Assembly: GCA_045537575.1 (NCBI GenBank)
Contig: JAZSPU010000002.1
Location: forward strand, 1-33,075
Origin: SIG607 sp045537575
GTDB taxonomy: Bacteria > Bacillota > Clostridia > Oscillospirales > Acutalibacteraceae
Reading direction: 5' to 3'
Length of the DNA: 33,075 nt
Every line of letters begins with the position of its first letter. Position 1 is the stretch's first letter. This document shows, piece after piece, positions 24,547-32,327 of the stretch. A program made the position numbers and the translations under genes. The notes below the pieces were generated by a model that was not told where the DNA came from, made no database searches, and worked only from the letters and a program-made list of their open reading frames with translations.

Positions 24547-25464
24547 ATGGACGCGATACAAAAGAATTTATTAAGCGAAATAGCCGACCTTCACGCTGTT
24601 CCCGACGGCGCCTATAATATCCGTTCTAACGGCGAAGCAGCAGGCAGACGCTCAACCGAAAATATCGAAATTGTGCCTAAAAAGGATAAACCCGGCATCG
24701 ATATTATAATTAAGTCGGGCACAAAAAATGAAAGTGTGCATATTCCCGTAATTATTAGCCAAAGCGGTCTTAAAGACCTTGTTTATAACGATTTTTATAT
24801 CGGTGAAGACAGCGACGTGCTTATTATTGCAGGTTGCGGTATTCATAACGGGGGAGATAAGGACTCTGCGCACAACGGTATTCATTCCTTCCACGTTGGC
24901 AAAAATGCGCGACTTCGTTACGTTGAAAAGCATTACGGCGTAGGGGACGGTAACGGTGAGAATATTATGAACCCCACCACCGTAATTGAACTTGATGAAG
25001 GCGCAGTAATGGAGATGGAAACTACTCAGATAAAGGGTATCGATTCCACTATCCGTGATACCTCTGCTGTACTTGGCGTGGGCGCAAACTTAATAGTAAA
25101 AGAAAAAATTATGACTCACGGAAGGCAGAAGGCAGAAACCAATTTTATAGTTGATTTAAACGGTGAAGACTGCTCTGCTCATCTTGTTTCAAGATCAGTT
25201 GCAAGAGATAATTCATATCAGGTATTTCGCTCAACGGTTAACGGCAATACAAAGTGTATGAGCCATACCGAGTGCGATGCCATTATTATGGATAACGCGA
25301 GTGTTAGCGCTATTCCCGAAGTAACTGCAAACCATATTGACGCTGAGCTTATTCACGAAGCGGCAATAGGAAAAATTGCAGGGGAACAGCTTATGAAGCT
25401 TATGACCTTAGGTCTTACTGAAAAGGAAGCGGAAGAGCAAATCGTTAACGGATTCCTTAAATAA
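24547..25464 (+). CDS. sufB: short SufB/SufD-like Fe-S scaffold protein (SmsB type)
   Basis: 305 residues, well below SufB (about 470) and SufD (about 420). The conserved beta-helix core is present: GAVMEMETTQIKGID, KCMSHTECDAIIMD (Cys237, Cys243) and IHEAAIGKI (His270, Glu271), the SufBD C-terminal hallmark. The cysteine that SufB has just after SHTEC-DxLL is replaced by Ser/Ala residues (NASVSAIPEV), so ligands must differ. GGAGGAG precedes ATG 24547. With SufC it would form the SmsC2B2 scaffold. The operon closes with a bidirectional terminator. Confidence 0.87.
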   Translation: MDAIQKNLLSEIADLHAVPDGAYNIRSNGEAAGRRSTENIEIVPKKDKPGIDIIIKSGTKNESVHIPVIISQSGLKDLVYNDFYIGEDSDVLIIAGCGIHNGGDKDSAHNGIHSFHVGKNARLRYVEKHYGVGDGNGENIMNPTTVIELDEGAVMEMETTQIKGIDSTIRDTSAVLGVGANLIVKEKIMTHGRQKAETNFIVDLNGEDCSAHLVSRSVARDNSYQVFRSTVNGNTKCMSHTECDAIIMDNASVSAIPEVTANHIDAELIHEAAIGKIAGEQLMKLMTLGLTEKEAEEQIVNGFLK

Positions 25465-25467
25465 AAT

Positions 25468-25501
25468 AAAACGAAGACAAATTTTACATTTGTCTTCGTT
25501 T
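25468..25501. terminator. bidirectional intrinsic terminator
   Basis: A 14-base stem AAACGAAGACAAAT / ATTTGTCTTCGTTT with a 6-base loop, T runs on both strands. Shared by the sufCB operon and the convergent glycosyltransferase ending at 25507. Confidence 0.9.
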
Positions 25502-25506
25502 TTCTT

Positions 25507-26448
25507 TTATTCAATGATTTCTTCTATAATATATGGCGGACGGTGCTTTGCTTCAAGGTAAATTTTGCCGATGTATTTTCCTATTACGCCAAGAGCGATA
25601 AGCTGAATACCGCCTAAAAACCAAATGGAAACAAAGGTACTGGTCCAACCAACCTCTGTATTGCCCGTGTAATGCTGAACAAGAGAATATATAAGCATTA
25701 TAAAGGAAATAAAGGTTATAAAAAAGCCTAGGGAAATAATGATGTTAAGAGGACGGGTGCTCAGCGAAGTAATGCCCTCGTTTGCAAAGGATATCATTTT
25801 TCTTAAGGGATATTTTGATTTTCCTGCAACACGTTCAAGCCTTTCGTAGTAAACAAGGTCGGTTTTAAAACCAAGCATGGGCACAATACCCCTTAAAAAG
25901 AGGTTAACCTCTTTAAATTCCTTTAAGGAGTTTAAAGCGCGGTTGCTCATAAGCCGAAAGTCTGCGTGGTTTTCAACTATTTCACCGCCTAAAAGCTTGG
26001 TGGTCTTATAAAAGCAACGGGCAGTAAAGCGCTTGAAAAAGGAATCCTTTTTTCTGCTGTTTCGAACTGCGTAAACTATATCGTTACCGCTGTTAAAGCT
26101 ATCAAGCATTTTATCAATAGCATTAATATCATCCTGTAAATCGCAATCAAGGGAAATGGCGCAGTCGCACTTATCGGCGGCATAGTGAAGTCCTGCCAAA
26201 AGCGCATTTTGATGTCCTTTGTTTCGGGATAAAAAAATGCCCGAAAACAAACGGGAGTCTTTATGAAGTGTGCGGATTATATCGGCAGAACTATCTCTTG
26301 AGCCGTCGTCAATAAAAACAATACGGCTGTCAATGGATATTTTCCCCGATTTATAAAGTTCTTCCATTTTGCCCTTTAATGCTGTGGCGGTAATGGGAAG
26401 CGCCTTTTCCTCATTAAAGCAGGGAACAAGCAAAAATAGTTTAGTCAT
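25507..26448 (-). CDS. membrane-anchored GT2 glycosyltransferase (GtrB/DPM1-like)
   Basis: 313 residues. The N-terminal GT-A domain has LVPCFNEE (7-14), DDGSRDSS (47-54) and DCDLQDD (101-107), the DxD site. Two membrane helices follow near the C-terminus (about 229-250 and 262-285), ending LEAKHRPPYII. This is the layout of polyprenyl-phosphate glucosyl/mannosyl transferases, which load a sugar on undecaprenyl phosphate for export. No flippase or partner GtrC gene is nearby. Start 26448 (MTKLFLLVPC) is preferred because promoter boxes lie just upstream and overlap the longer frame. Confidence 0.87.
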   Translation of the reverse strand: MTKLFLLVPCFNEEKALPITATALKGKMEELYKSGKISIDSRIVFIDDGSRDSSADIIRTLHKDSRLFSGIFLSRNKGHQNALLAGLHYAADKCDCAISLDCDLQDDINAIDKMLDSFNSGNDIVYAVRNSRKKDSFFKRFTARCFYKTTKLLGGEIVENHADFRLMSNRALNSLKEFKEVNLFLRGIVPMLGFKTDLVYYERLERVAGKSKYPLRKMISFANEGITSLSTRPLNIIISLGFFITFISFIMLIYSLVQHYTGNTEVGWTSTFVSIWFLGGIQLIALGVIGKYIGKIYLEAKHRPPYIIEEIIE

Positions 26449-26464
26449 TGTTATCACCACATAA

Positions 26465-26493
26465 ATAATATCATATTCACTCCAGCTTTGCAA
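26465..26493 (-). promoter_or_regulatory. promoter for the GT2 gene
   Basis: Minus strand: TTGCAA (26488-26493), 17-base spacer, TATTAT (26465-26470) with an extended TG. It is back to back with the proB promoter. Confidence 0.7.
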
Positions 26494-26502
26494 GAGGGTG
26501 TC

Positions 26503-26531
26503 TTGACTTTAACACGGTAAAGTATTATACT
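26503..26531 (+). promoter_or_regulatory. promoter for the proBAC operon
   Basis: TTGACT (26503-26508), 17-base spacer, TATACT (26526-26531). AGGTG precedes ATG 26565. No proline-type T-box or other leader structure fits the short space. Confidence 0.78.
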
Positions 26532-26564
26532 TAAATAAATATATACATATATAGGTGAAAAGTT

Positions 26565-27338
26565 ATGAGAGCAGTAATAAAGGTAGGTACGTCAACCCTT
26601 ACCTACGGAAACGGAAATCTTAATATAAGGGGCATTGAGAATCTTTGCAAGGTACTATCTGACCTGAAAAATTCAGGGATAGAAATTATCCTTGTTTCTT
26701 CAGGCGCTATAGGAATGGGAGTAGGAAAATTAGGTCTTAAGGAAAAGCCCTCGGATATCCCCACAAAACAGGCTGCCGCCGCTGTGGGACAATGTGAGCT
26801 TATGTACGTTTATGATAAGCTTTTTTCGGAATACAACCATACAGTTGCTCAGATACTTATGACGGGGGATGACTTTTCTCATGCTGACAGATACGAAAAC
26901 TTCCGTAATACCCTTGACAGACTTCTGTCTCTTGGGGTACTGCCCGTAATTAATGAAAACGATACCATTGCTACAAGTGAAATCAAGGTTGGCGATAACG
27001 ATACCCTTTCGGCTATGACCGCCGTAGGCGCTTCCGCTGATATTTTAATACTTCTTTCGGATATTGACGGACTGTTTTCTGCAGATCCTAAAAGTGACAA
27101 AAACGCAACCCTTATAAGTGAGGTTAAGTGCGTTGACGACAGTATAAAGGCTCTTGCAGGGGGAAGCGGCAGTGAGCTTGGTACAGGCGGAATGGTAACA
27201 AAAATCCACGCTGCCGAGCTTTGCACCCAAAAAGGAATTGATATGGTTATAGCAAACGGTGCCGACTTAGGTATTCTTTATGATATTTTTGAAGGCAAAA
27301 AGGTAGGTACACGCTTTTTAGGAAAGGCAAAACAATGA
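26565..27338 (+). CDS. proB: glutamate 5-kinase, short form
   Basis: 257 residues. Amino-acid kinase fold with VIKVGTSTL at 4-12, VSSGAIGMG near 45, INENDTI near 127, and DIDGLFSADP. It phosphorylates glutamate, the first step of proline synthesis. E. coli ProB has 367 residues with a C-terminal PUA domain; here the PUA domain is absent, a form known in many Firmicutes. It overlaps proA by four bases (ATGA). Confidence 0.95.
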   Translation: MRAVIKVGTSTLTYGNGNLNIRGIENLCKVLSDLKNSGIEIILVSSGAIGMGVGKLGLKEKPSDIPTKQAAAAVGQCELMYVYDKLFSEYNHTVAQILMTGDDFSHADRYENFRNTLDRLLSLGVLPVINENDTIATSEIKVGDNDTLSAMTAVGASADILILLSDIDGLFSADPKSDKNATLISEVKCVDDSIKALAGGSGSELGTGGMVTKIHAAELCTQKGIDMVIANGADLGILYDIFEGKKVGTRFLGKAKQ

Positions 27339-28558
27339 GAGTAAGTGAAATTTTAAAGGTGGCAAAAAGTCTTAAAACCTTTGCCGCAAACCTTAGTGAA
27401 GAAGAAAAAAATAAGGCTCTTTTCTTTATGAGTGAGTCTCTTAAGGAAAACTGTGAAGAGATTCTAAGGGAAAATAAGAAGGATCTGGAAAATTACGGCG
27501 AAGGGGTTATGGCTGACAGACTCCGCCTGAATAAAGAACGGATTTACGATATGGCGCAGGGCATATGCGACGTGGCAAAATTAGATGATTCCGTCGGCAG
27601 AGTCTTAGAGGAAAGAACCCTTTATAACGGTCTTAATCTTAAAAAGGTCTCTGTTCCCGTGGGGGTAGTTGCAATAGTTTACGAAAGCCGTCCAAACGTG
27701 ACAAGCGATGCCGCCGCCCTTCTTCTTAAAAGCGGTAACGTCTGCATACTGAGAGGCGGAAAGGAAGCCTTTTTGTCATCATCTGCAATAGTTAAGGCGC
27801 TTAAAAGCGGTCTTAAAAAAGCAGGTCTTCCCGAAGACCTTGTTAATATGCCCGACTCCACCGATAGAAGCGAAACAAATCTATTAATGACGGCAACGGG
27901 CTTTGTGGATTTACTAATTCCAAGAGGCGGGGCAGGTCTTATAAAAGCCTGTACCGAAAACGCAACGGTGCCCTGTATCGAAACGGGAACGGGCATCTGT
28001 CATATTTACGTTGATGAATTTGCCGATATAAAAAAGGCGCTTGATATAACCGAAAATGCCAAAATGAGCAGACCGAGTGTATGTAATGCGGCAGAGGTGT
28101 GCCTTGTTCATAGCGCTGTAGCTGAAGAATTTTTGCCAAAGCTTAAAGAGAAAATAGGTGACAGGTGTAAATTTATTTTAGATGACAGAGCTATAAAAAT
28201 AATAGACGGCGAAAAAGCAGGGGAAAAAGCCTTTGACACAGAATATCTCGATTATATTCTTGCAATAAAAATTGTGGACAGCGTAAGGGAAGCAACCGAG
28301 CATATATCGGCTCATTCCACAATGCATAGCGAGGCTATTGTTACTGAAAACCGGTCTAATGCCGCCTTCTTTACCTCTCATATTGACAGCGCCGCTGTTT
28401 ACGTTAATGCTTCTACCCGTTTTACCGACGGCGGTCAGTTCGGAATGGGCTGTGAAATAGGAATTTCAACTCAGCGCCTTCACGCGCGAGGTCCTATGGG
28501 GCTTGAGGCTATGAACACGTATAAGTACGTAATAACAGGAAATGGAGAAATACGATGA
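27335..28558 (+). CDS. proA: gamma-glutamyl phosphate reductase
   Basis: 407 residues, aldehyde-dehydrogenase fold. Seen: VYESRPNVTSDAA, KSGNVCILRGGKEA, the catalytic cysteine in RPSVCNAAE (Cys250) and the C-terminal RGPMGLEAMNTYKYV. It makes glutamate-5-semialdehyde from glutamyl phosphate with NADPH. It overlaps both neighbours by four bases (ATGA at each junction), a tight layout that suits hand-over of the unstable intermediate from ProB. Confidence 0.96.
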   Translation: MRVSEILKVAKSLKTFAANLSEEEKNKALFFMSESLKENCEEILRENKKDLENYGEGVMADRLRLNKERIYDMAQGICDVAKLDDSVGRVLEERTLYNGLNLKKVSVPVGVVAIVYESRPNVTSDAAALLLKSGNVCILRGGKEAFLSSSAIVKALKSGLKKAGLPEDLVNMPDSTDRSETNLLMTATGFVDLLIPRGGAGLIKACTENATVPCIETGTGICHIYVDEFADIKKALDITENAKMSRPSVCNAAEVCLVHSAVAEEFLPKLKEKIGDRCKFILDDRAIKIIDGEKAGEKAFDTEYLDYILAIKIVDSVREATEHISAHSTMHSEAIVTENRSNAAFFTSHIDSAAVYVNASTRFTDGGQFGMGCEIGISTQRLHARGPMGLEAMNTYKYVITGNGEIR

Positions 28559-29349
28559 AAAAGTATAAATACGGCTTTATAGGAATAGGCAATATGGGTT
28601 CAATCATCCTTGATGCTGTGCTTAAAAAAGCTAGGGGAAGTGAAATTTGCGTCTGCGACAGCAATATAGATAAAATCAACAGAGCAACTCCTTTTGGGGT
28701 GACGGCAGTTGACGGGAAAACCGCCGCAAGTAATTCAAAATATCTTTTTATAGGCGTAAAACCCCAAGGACTTGAAGGCTTGTTTTCTGCAATCAGCGAT
28801 GAAATAAGCGAAGAAACTGTTATTGTAAGTATGGCGGCAGGTAAGGAAATAGCTACCATTGAAGGTCTTTGCAAAAATAAAGCTAAGGTTATAAGAATAA
28901 TGCCCAATACCGCTGTAGGAGTAGGGGACGGCGTAATTCTTTATTGCTATAACGAAAACGTGACAAAGGAAGAAATCGACGGCTTTAACCTTGCATTAAG
29001 CGAGGCAGGTCTTGTAGATTTCATTGAAGAAGGCAAAATAAATGCCGCCACCGCCCTTTCGGGTTGCGGCCCTGCTTTTGTGGATTTATTTATTGAAGCC
29101 TTGGCTGACGGCGCGGTGTCCTGCGGACTATCCCGCGAAAAAGCTCTTTTGTATGCGGCAAAAACCGTTTCGGGCGCGGCAAAAACCGTTATTCATACGG
29201 GCAAATCTCCTGCCGAGCTTAAGGATATGGTGTGTTCTCCCGGCGGCTCTACCATTCAGGGAGTAAGGGCTTTAGAAAAGGGCAAATTCAGAAGCGCCGC
29301 AATGGAAGCGGTAATAGCATCCTTTAAGAAAACGGAGGAACTGGGCTAA
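28555..29349 (+). CDS. proC: pyrroline-5-carboxylate reductase
   Basis: 264 residues. NAD(P) motif GIGNMG (10-15), MPNTAVGVGDG in the middle and the C-terminal LKDMVCSPGGSTIQGVRALE signature. It completes proline synthesis. Its start overlaps proA by four bases and its stop overlaps the PAP2 gene by one, so the whole block is probably translated in a coupled way. Confidence 0.96.
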   Translation: MKKYKYGFIGIGNMGSIILDAVLKKARGSEICVCDSNIDKINRATPFGVTAVDGKTAASNSKYLFIGVKPQGLEGLFSAISDEISEETVIVSMAAGKEIATIEGLCKNKAKVIRIMPNTAVGVGDGVILYCYNENVTKEEIDGFNLALSEAGLVDFIEEGKINAATALSGCGPAFVDLFIEALADGAVSCGLSREKALLYAAKTVSGAAKTVIHTGKSPAELKDMVCSPGGSTIQGVRALEKGKFRSAAMEAVIASFKKTEELG

Positions 29350-30308
29350 TGGAAATTTTATATTTGCTGGAAAATATAAGAAATCCCATTTTGGACGCAA
29401 TAGTAGCGTTTATAACTATTTTCGGTGAAGAAACTGTATTTATGGCAGTTTGTATGATAATATTTTGGTGCATTGACAAATGGCAGGGCTACTACCTTTT
29501 GCTGACAGGCTTTGCAGGAACGGTTATTAACCAGACCTTGAAAATGACCTTCAAGGTGCCTCGTCCTTGGATAAAGGATCCGAATTTTACTATAGTGGAA
29601 TCGGCAAGAGAAGCGGCAACGGGTTATTCTTTCCCAAGCGGTCATACTCAGTCCTCGGTTGGTATGTTCGGCGGTATTGCCAGAGCCAATAAAAATAAAG
29701 CGGTAAGAATTATTTGTGTGCTTATGTGCATACTGGTTCCTTTTTCCCGTCTTTATCTCGGGGTTCATACTCTGCTTGACGTAGGCGTTTCGGTTGTAAT
29801 TGCGCTCACTTTAGTGTTCGTAGGTTTTCCTCTTTTTAAAAAGGCTCAAAATTCTCCCAAAACTATGTATATAATTCTATCCGTTCTCACCCTTATGGTA
29901 GGCGGCGCTCTTCTTTACTTTATTTTTGGCAATCACGCGCCAATTCAAATTATTACCTCTTACGTTGATCCGGCTATAGCCGAGGCAAACGAAAATCTCA
30001 TCTCCGCCATTAAAAACGGTTGCACTCTGTTTGGCTGTATAATCGGACTTTGGGTGGTTTATACTGTAGATTACTATAGAATAAACTTCTCGGTAAAGGC
30101 AGTGTGGTGGGCGCAGATACTAAAGGCTGTGTGCGGAATTGCGTTGGTTCTTTGCGTGAAAGAAGGTTTAAGAGCTCCCCTTGAACTGATTTTCGTTAAT
30201 CCTCTTGTAGCAAGAACTGTTCGCTATTTTCTTATAGTAATTGCAGGCGGCGTTATCTGGCCGCTGACTTTCCCTTGGTTTTCAAAGCTGGGACGGAAAA
30301 ACAAATAG
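29349..30308 (+). CDS. PAP2 family membrane phosphatase
   Basis: 319 residues with about eight membrane spans. Phosphatase motifs: K-x6-RP (Lys65...Arg72-Pro73), PSGH (96-99) and SR-x3-G-x-H with Asp144 (133-144). Relatives dephosphorylate phosphatidic acid or undecaprenyl pyrophosphate outside the membrane. It is longer than the usual 200-220 residues, with three or four extra helices after residue 160. It is joined to proC by a one-base overlap (TAATG) without an obvious functional tie. Confidence 0.88.
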   Translation: MEILYLLENIRNPILDAIVAFITIFGEETVFMAVCMIIFWCIDKWQGYYLLLTGFAGTVINQTLKMTFKVPRPWIKDPNFTIVESAREAATGYSFPSGHTQSSVGMFGGIARANKNKAVRIICVLMCILVPFSRLYLGVHTLLDVGVSVVIALTLVFVGFPLFKKAQNSPKTMYIILSVLTLMVGGALLYFIFGNHAPIQIITSYVDPAIAEANENLISAIKNGCTLFGCIIGLWVVYTVDYYRINFSVKAVWWAQILKAVCGIALVLCVKEGLRAPLELIFVNPLVARTVRYFLIVIAGGVIWPLTFPWFSKLGRKNK

Positions 30309-30473
30309 GTTTTATAGGGCATTCTACTGAGGGTAGAGCAAAAAATACGTTAGTAGAGTAACAAAAAAACGGCGTAGAAACTCAAAATGCAACAATAGGT
30401 TTACTTCAAAAGCTCCTTATTATAAACTGTGCAAGGGAATTAGTCCCACACATTTATTTTAAGGAGCTTTATT
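30309..30473 (+). promoter_or_regulatory. structured leader before the GT8 gene
   Basis: 165 bases without a gene. An 11-base perfect inverted repeat (30409-30419 with 30460-30470) would bury the AAGGAG ribosome binding site (30461-30466) of the GT8 gene. Inside it, GGGA/TCCC (30435-30438 with 30444-30447) and TGTG/CACA (30428-30431 with 30449-30452) can pair. Further up, TCTAC at 30323-30327 can pair with GTAGA at 30333-30337 or at 30353-30357. It matches no riboswitch class that I know. A weak TTTACT-17-TAAACT promoter (30400-30428) would start after the left arm. Confidence 0.45.
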
Positions 30474-31427
30474 ATGAAAAAACAAATTCCGATATTCTTT
30501 GCTATAGACAATTCTTACGCGCCGTTTTTATCTGTGGCGCTTAATTCATTGGCAGACCATTCCTCAGAGAAAAGAGAGTACGACATAACGGTTCTTTATA
30601 AGGATTTAGAACATAAAAATATGCGCAGACTTAAGGCTTTTGAAAGGGATAATATTAAAATTACCTTTAAAAGTATGACCGTTAATCTTGATGCCTTTGA
30701 TGATAGGACTGAAAACCGCTTTAGATGTGACTACATTTTAGCAATATATTTCAGGCTGTTTATTGCCAATATGTTTTCGCATTTGGATAAGGCAATTTAC
30801 CTTGACAGCGATATTGTTCTTAACGACGATATAGCAAATCTTTACGATATTGATATTAAGGATAATTTGCTGGGCGGATGCTATGATACCTCAATTTCCC
30901 ATAACTCAGATTTGTACGGATATACCGAAAAGGCAATAGGGGTAAAGAAAACCGAATACATAAACTCGGGAATTCTTTTGATGAACCTAAAGGAAATGCG
31001 TCAGCAAAAATTCCAAGAACATTTTTTAAACCTACTTAATAAATATCATTTTGACAGCGTGGCGCCCGATCAGGATTATATAAATGCTATATGCAACGGC
31101 AAAATTTATTATCTGGATAGAAAATGGGACGCTATGCCTGATGAAATGGATGAACCTTTAAAACAACCTTCTTTAATTCATTATAACCTCTTTTCAAAGC
31201 CGTGGCATTATAGCAATATTCAGTACGAGGAGTATTTTTGGCGCTATGCTAAAACAAGCGGCTATTTAACCGAAATACTCACTGTAAAAGAATCCTTTGA
31301 CCAAGAGAAAAGGGAAAAGGATATGGCTTGTATGAAGAGACTTATTGAACGCGCTAAGGAAATTTCAAAAAGCAGCGTAACCTTTAATACAGCTTTGAAA
31401 AACGGAGAGAAAATAAGAATATGTTAA
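30474..31427 (+). CDS. GT8 family glycosyltransferase
   Basis: 317 residues. GT-A fold with IPIFFAIDNSYAPFLSVAL at the start, the metal-binding DSD at 111-113 in AIYLDSDIVLNDD, and INSGILLMNL further on, the pattern of bacterial LgtC-like galactosyl/glucosyl transferases. It uses a UDP-sugar; acceptor unknown. No membrane span. AAGGAG is well placed before ATG 30474 but can be hidden in the upstream stem. It overlaps the acyltransferase gene by seven bases, suggesting joint action on a cell-surface glycolipid. Confidence 0.88.
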   Translation: MKKQIPIFFAIDNSYAPFLSVALNSLADHSSEKREYDITVLYKDLEHKNMRRLKAFERDNIKITFKSMTVNLDAFDDRTENRFRCDYILAIYFRLFIANMFSHLDKAIYLDSDIVLNDDIANLYDIDIKDNLLGGCYDTSISHNSDLYGYTEKAIGVKKTEYINSGILLMNLKEMRQQKFQEHFLNLLNKYHFDSVAPDQDYINAICNGKIYYLDRKWDAMPDEMDEPLKQPSLIHYNLFSKPWHYSNIQYEEYFWRYAKTSGYLTEILTVKESFDQEKREKDMACMKRLIERAKEISKSSVTFNTALKNGEKIRIC

Positions 31428-32272
31428 TGAATAAAGAACGTGAAGCGGTCATTGAAAATATTAAAAGCTTTGCCGAAAGCGGACAGTTTCATAATAAAAC
31501 CGAAATAAACGATCCCGTGCTTAGCAAATCAGAGGAACGAAAAATAACCTCACGCTTTATTGAAAATCGCGCTAAAGCTTCATATAAAATAAAAAAAGCA
31601 GTAGCATTAACCATTGCTAAAACCGCCGCCAAGATTATAAATAGAAAAACAAAAATTATAGGACTTGAAAAGGCACAGCTGGTAAAGGGCGGAGTTATAA
31701 TCACAAGCAATCATTTTTCCCCTCTTGAAAATACCGTTATAAGACATCTTACCAACAATCTTAAAAGACGGGACTTAGCTATAATAAGCCAAACCTCAAA
31801 TTTTGCTATGAAGGGGTTTTTAGGCTTTATAATGAACTATGCCGATACTATTCCCATTTCCATAGAGCCCAGATACCTTGCAACCTCTTTTCTGGGAGTG
31901 CTCAGGGAAAAACTGGAAGAAGGTCAGGCAATACTGCTTTATCCCGAGCAGGAGTTATGGTTTAATTACCGAAAGCCCCGTCCGTCAAAGGAGGGCGCGT
32001 ATTTCTACGCCGCAAAGCTGAATAAACCCGTCATTTCTTGCTTTGTTGAAATAAGAGAGACGGGTAAACCTAAGGGGAATTTTTCAAAGCTTAGGTATAT
32101 TCTTCACGTTTTGGATGTAATTTATCCCGAAAAAAATTTAGCGCCGCGTGATAATGCAGCGCTAATGGCTAAAAAAGATTATGAACTAAAAAAAGAATGT
32201 TACGAAAGGGTTTACGGCAAAAAACTAACCTATGATTTTGAAAACAGCGATATAGCAGGATGGCGACAATAA
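31421..32272 (+). CDS. PlsC-like lysophospholipid acyltransferase family protein
   Basis: 283 residues. The acyltransferase core starts near residue 55. Motif I is NHFSPLEN (His98...Glu103), an H-x4-E instead of the usual H-x4-D; motif III is YPEQELW (174-180) in place of FPEGTRS; KPVISCF matches the motif IV region. These changes suggest a divergent member that may acylate a glycolipid or sugar rather than lysophosphatidic acid. A variable 50-residue N-terminal part has no assigned function. The start at 31421 lies inside the GT8 end; 31427 (ATG overlapping the stop) is the alternative. Confidence 0.75.
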   Translation: MLMNKEREAVIENIKSFAESGQFHNKTEINDPVLSKSEERKITSRFIENRAKASYKIKKAVALTIAKTAAKIINRKTKIIGLEKAQLVKGGVIITSNHFSPLENTVIRHLTNNLKRRDLAIISQTSNFAMKGFLGFIMNYADTIPISIEPRYLATSFLGVLREKLEEGQAILLYPEQELWFNYRKPRPSKEGAYFYAAKLNKPVISCFVEIRETGKPKGNFSKLRYILHVLDVIYPEKNLAPRDNAALMAKKDYELKKECYERVYGKKLTYDFENSDIAGWRQ

Positions 32273-32307
32273 AAAAATACGGTTCTCCAAAAGAGAACCG
32301 TATTTTT
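32273..32307. terminator. bidirectional intrinsic terminator
   Basis: A 15-base perfect stem AAAAATACGGTTCTC / GAGAACCGTATTTTT with a 5-base loop. It is shared with gdhA, whose stop is at 32328. Confidence 0.92.
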
Positions 32308-32327
32308 ATCTTTTAAAATGTATGCAA

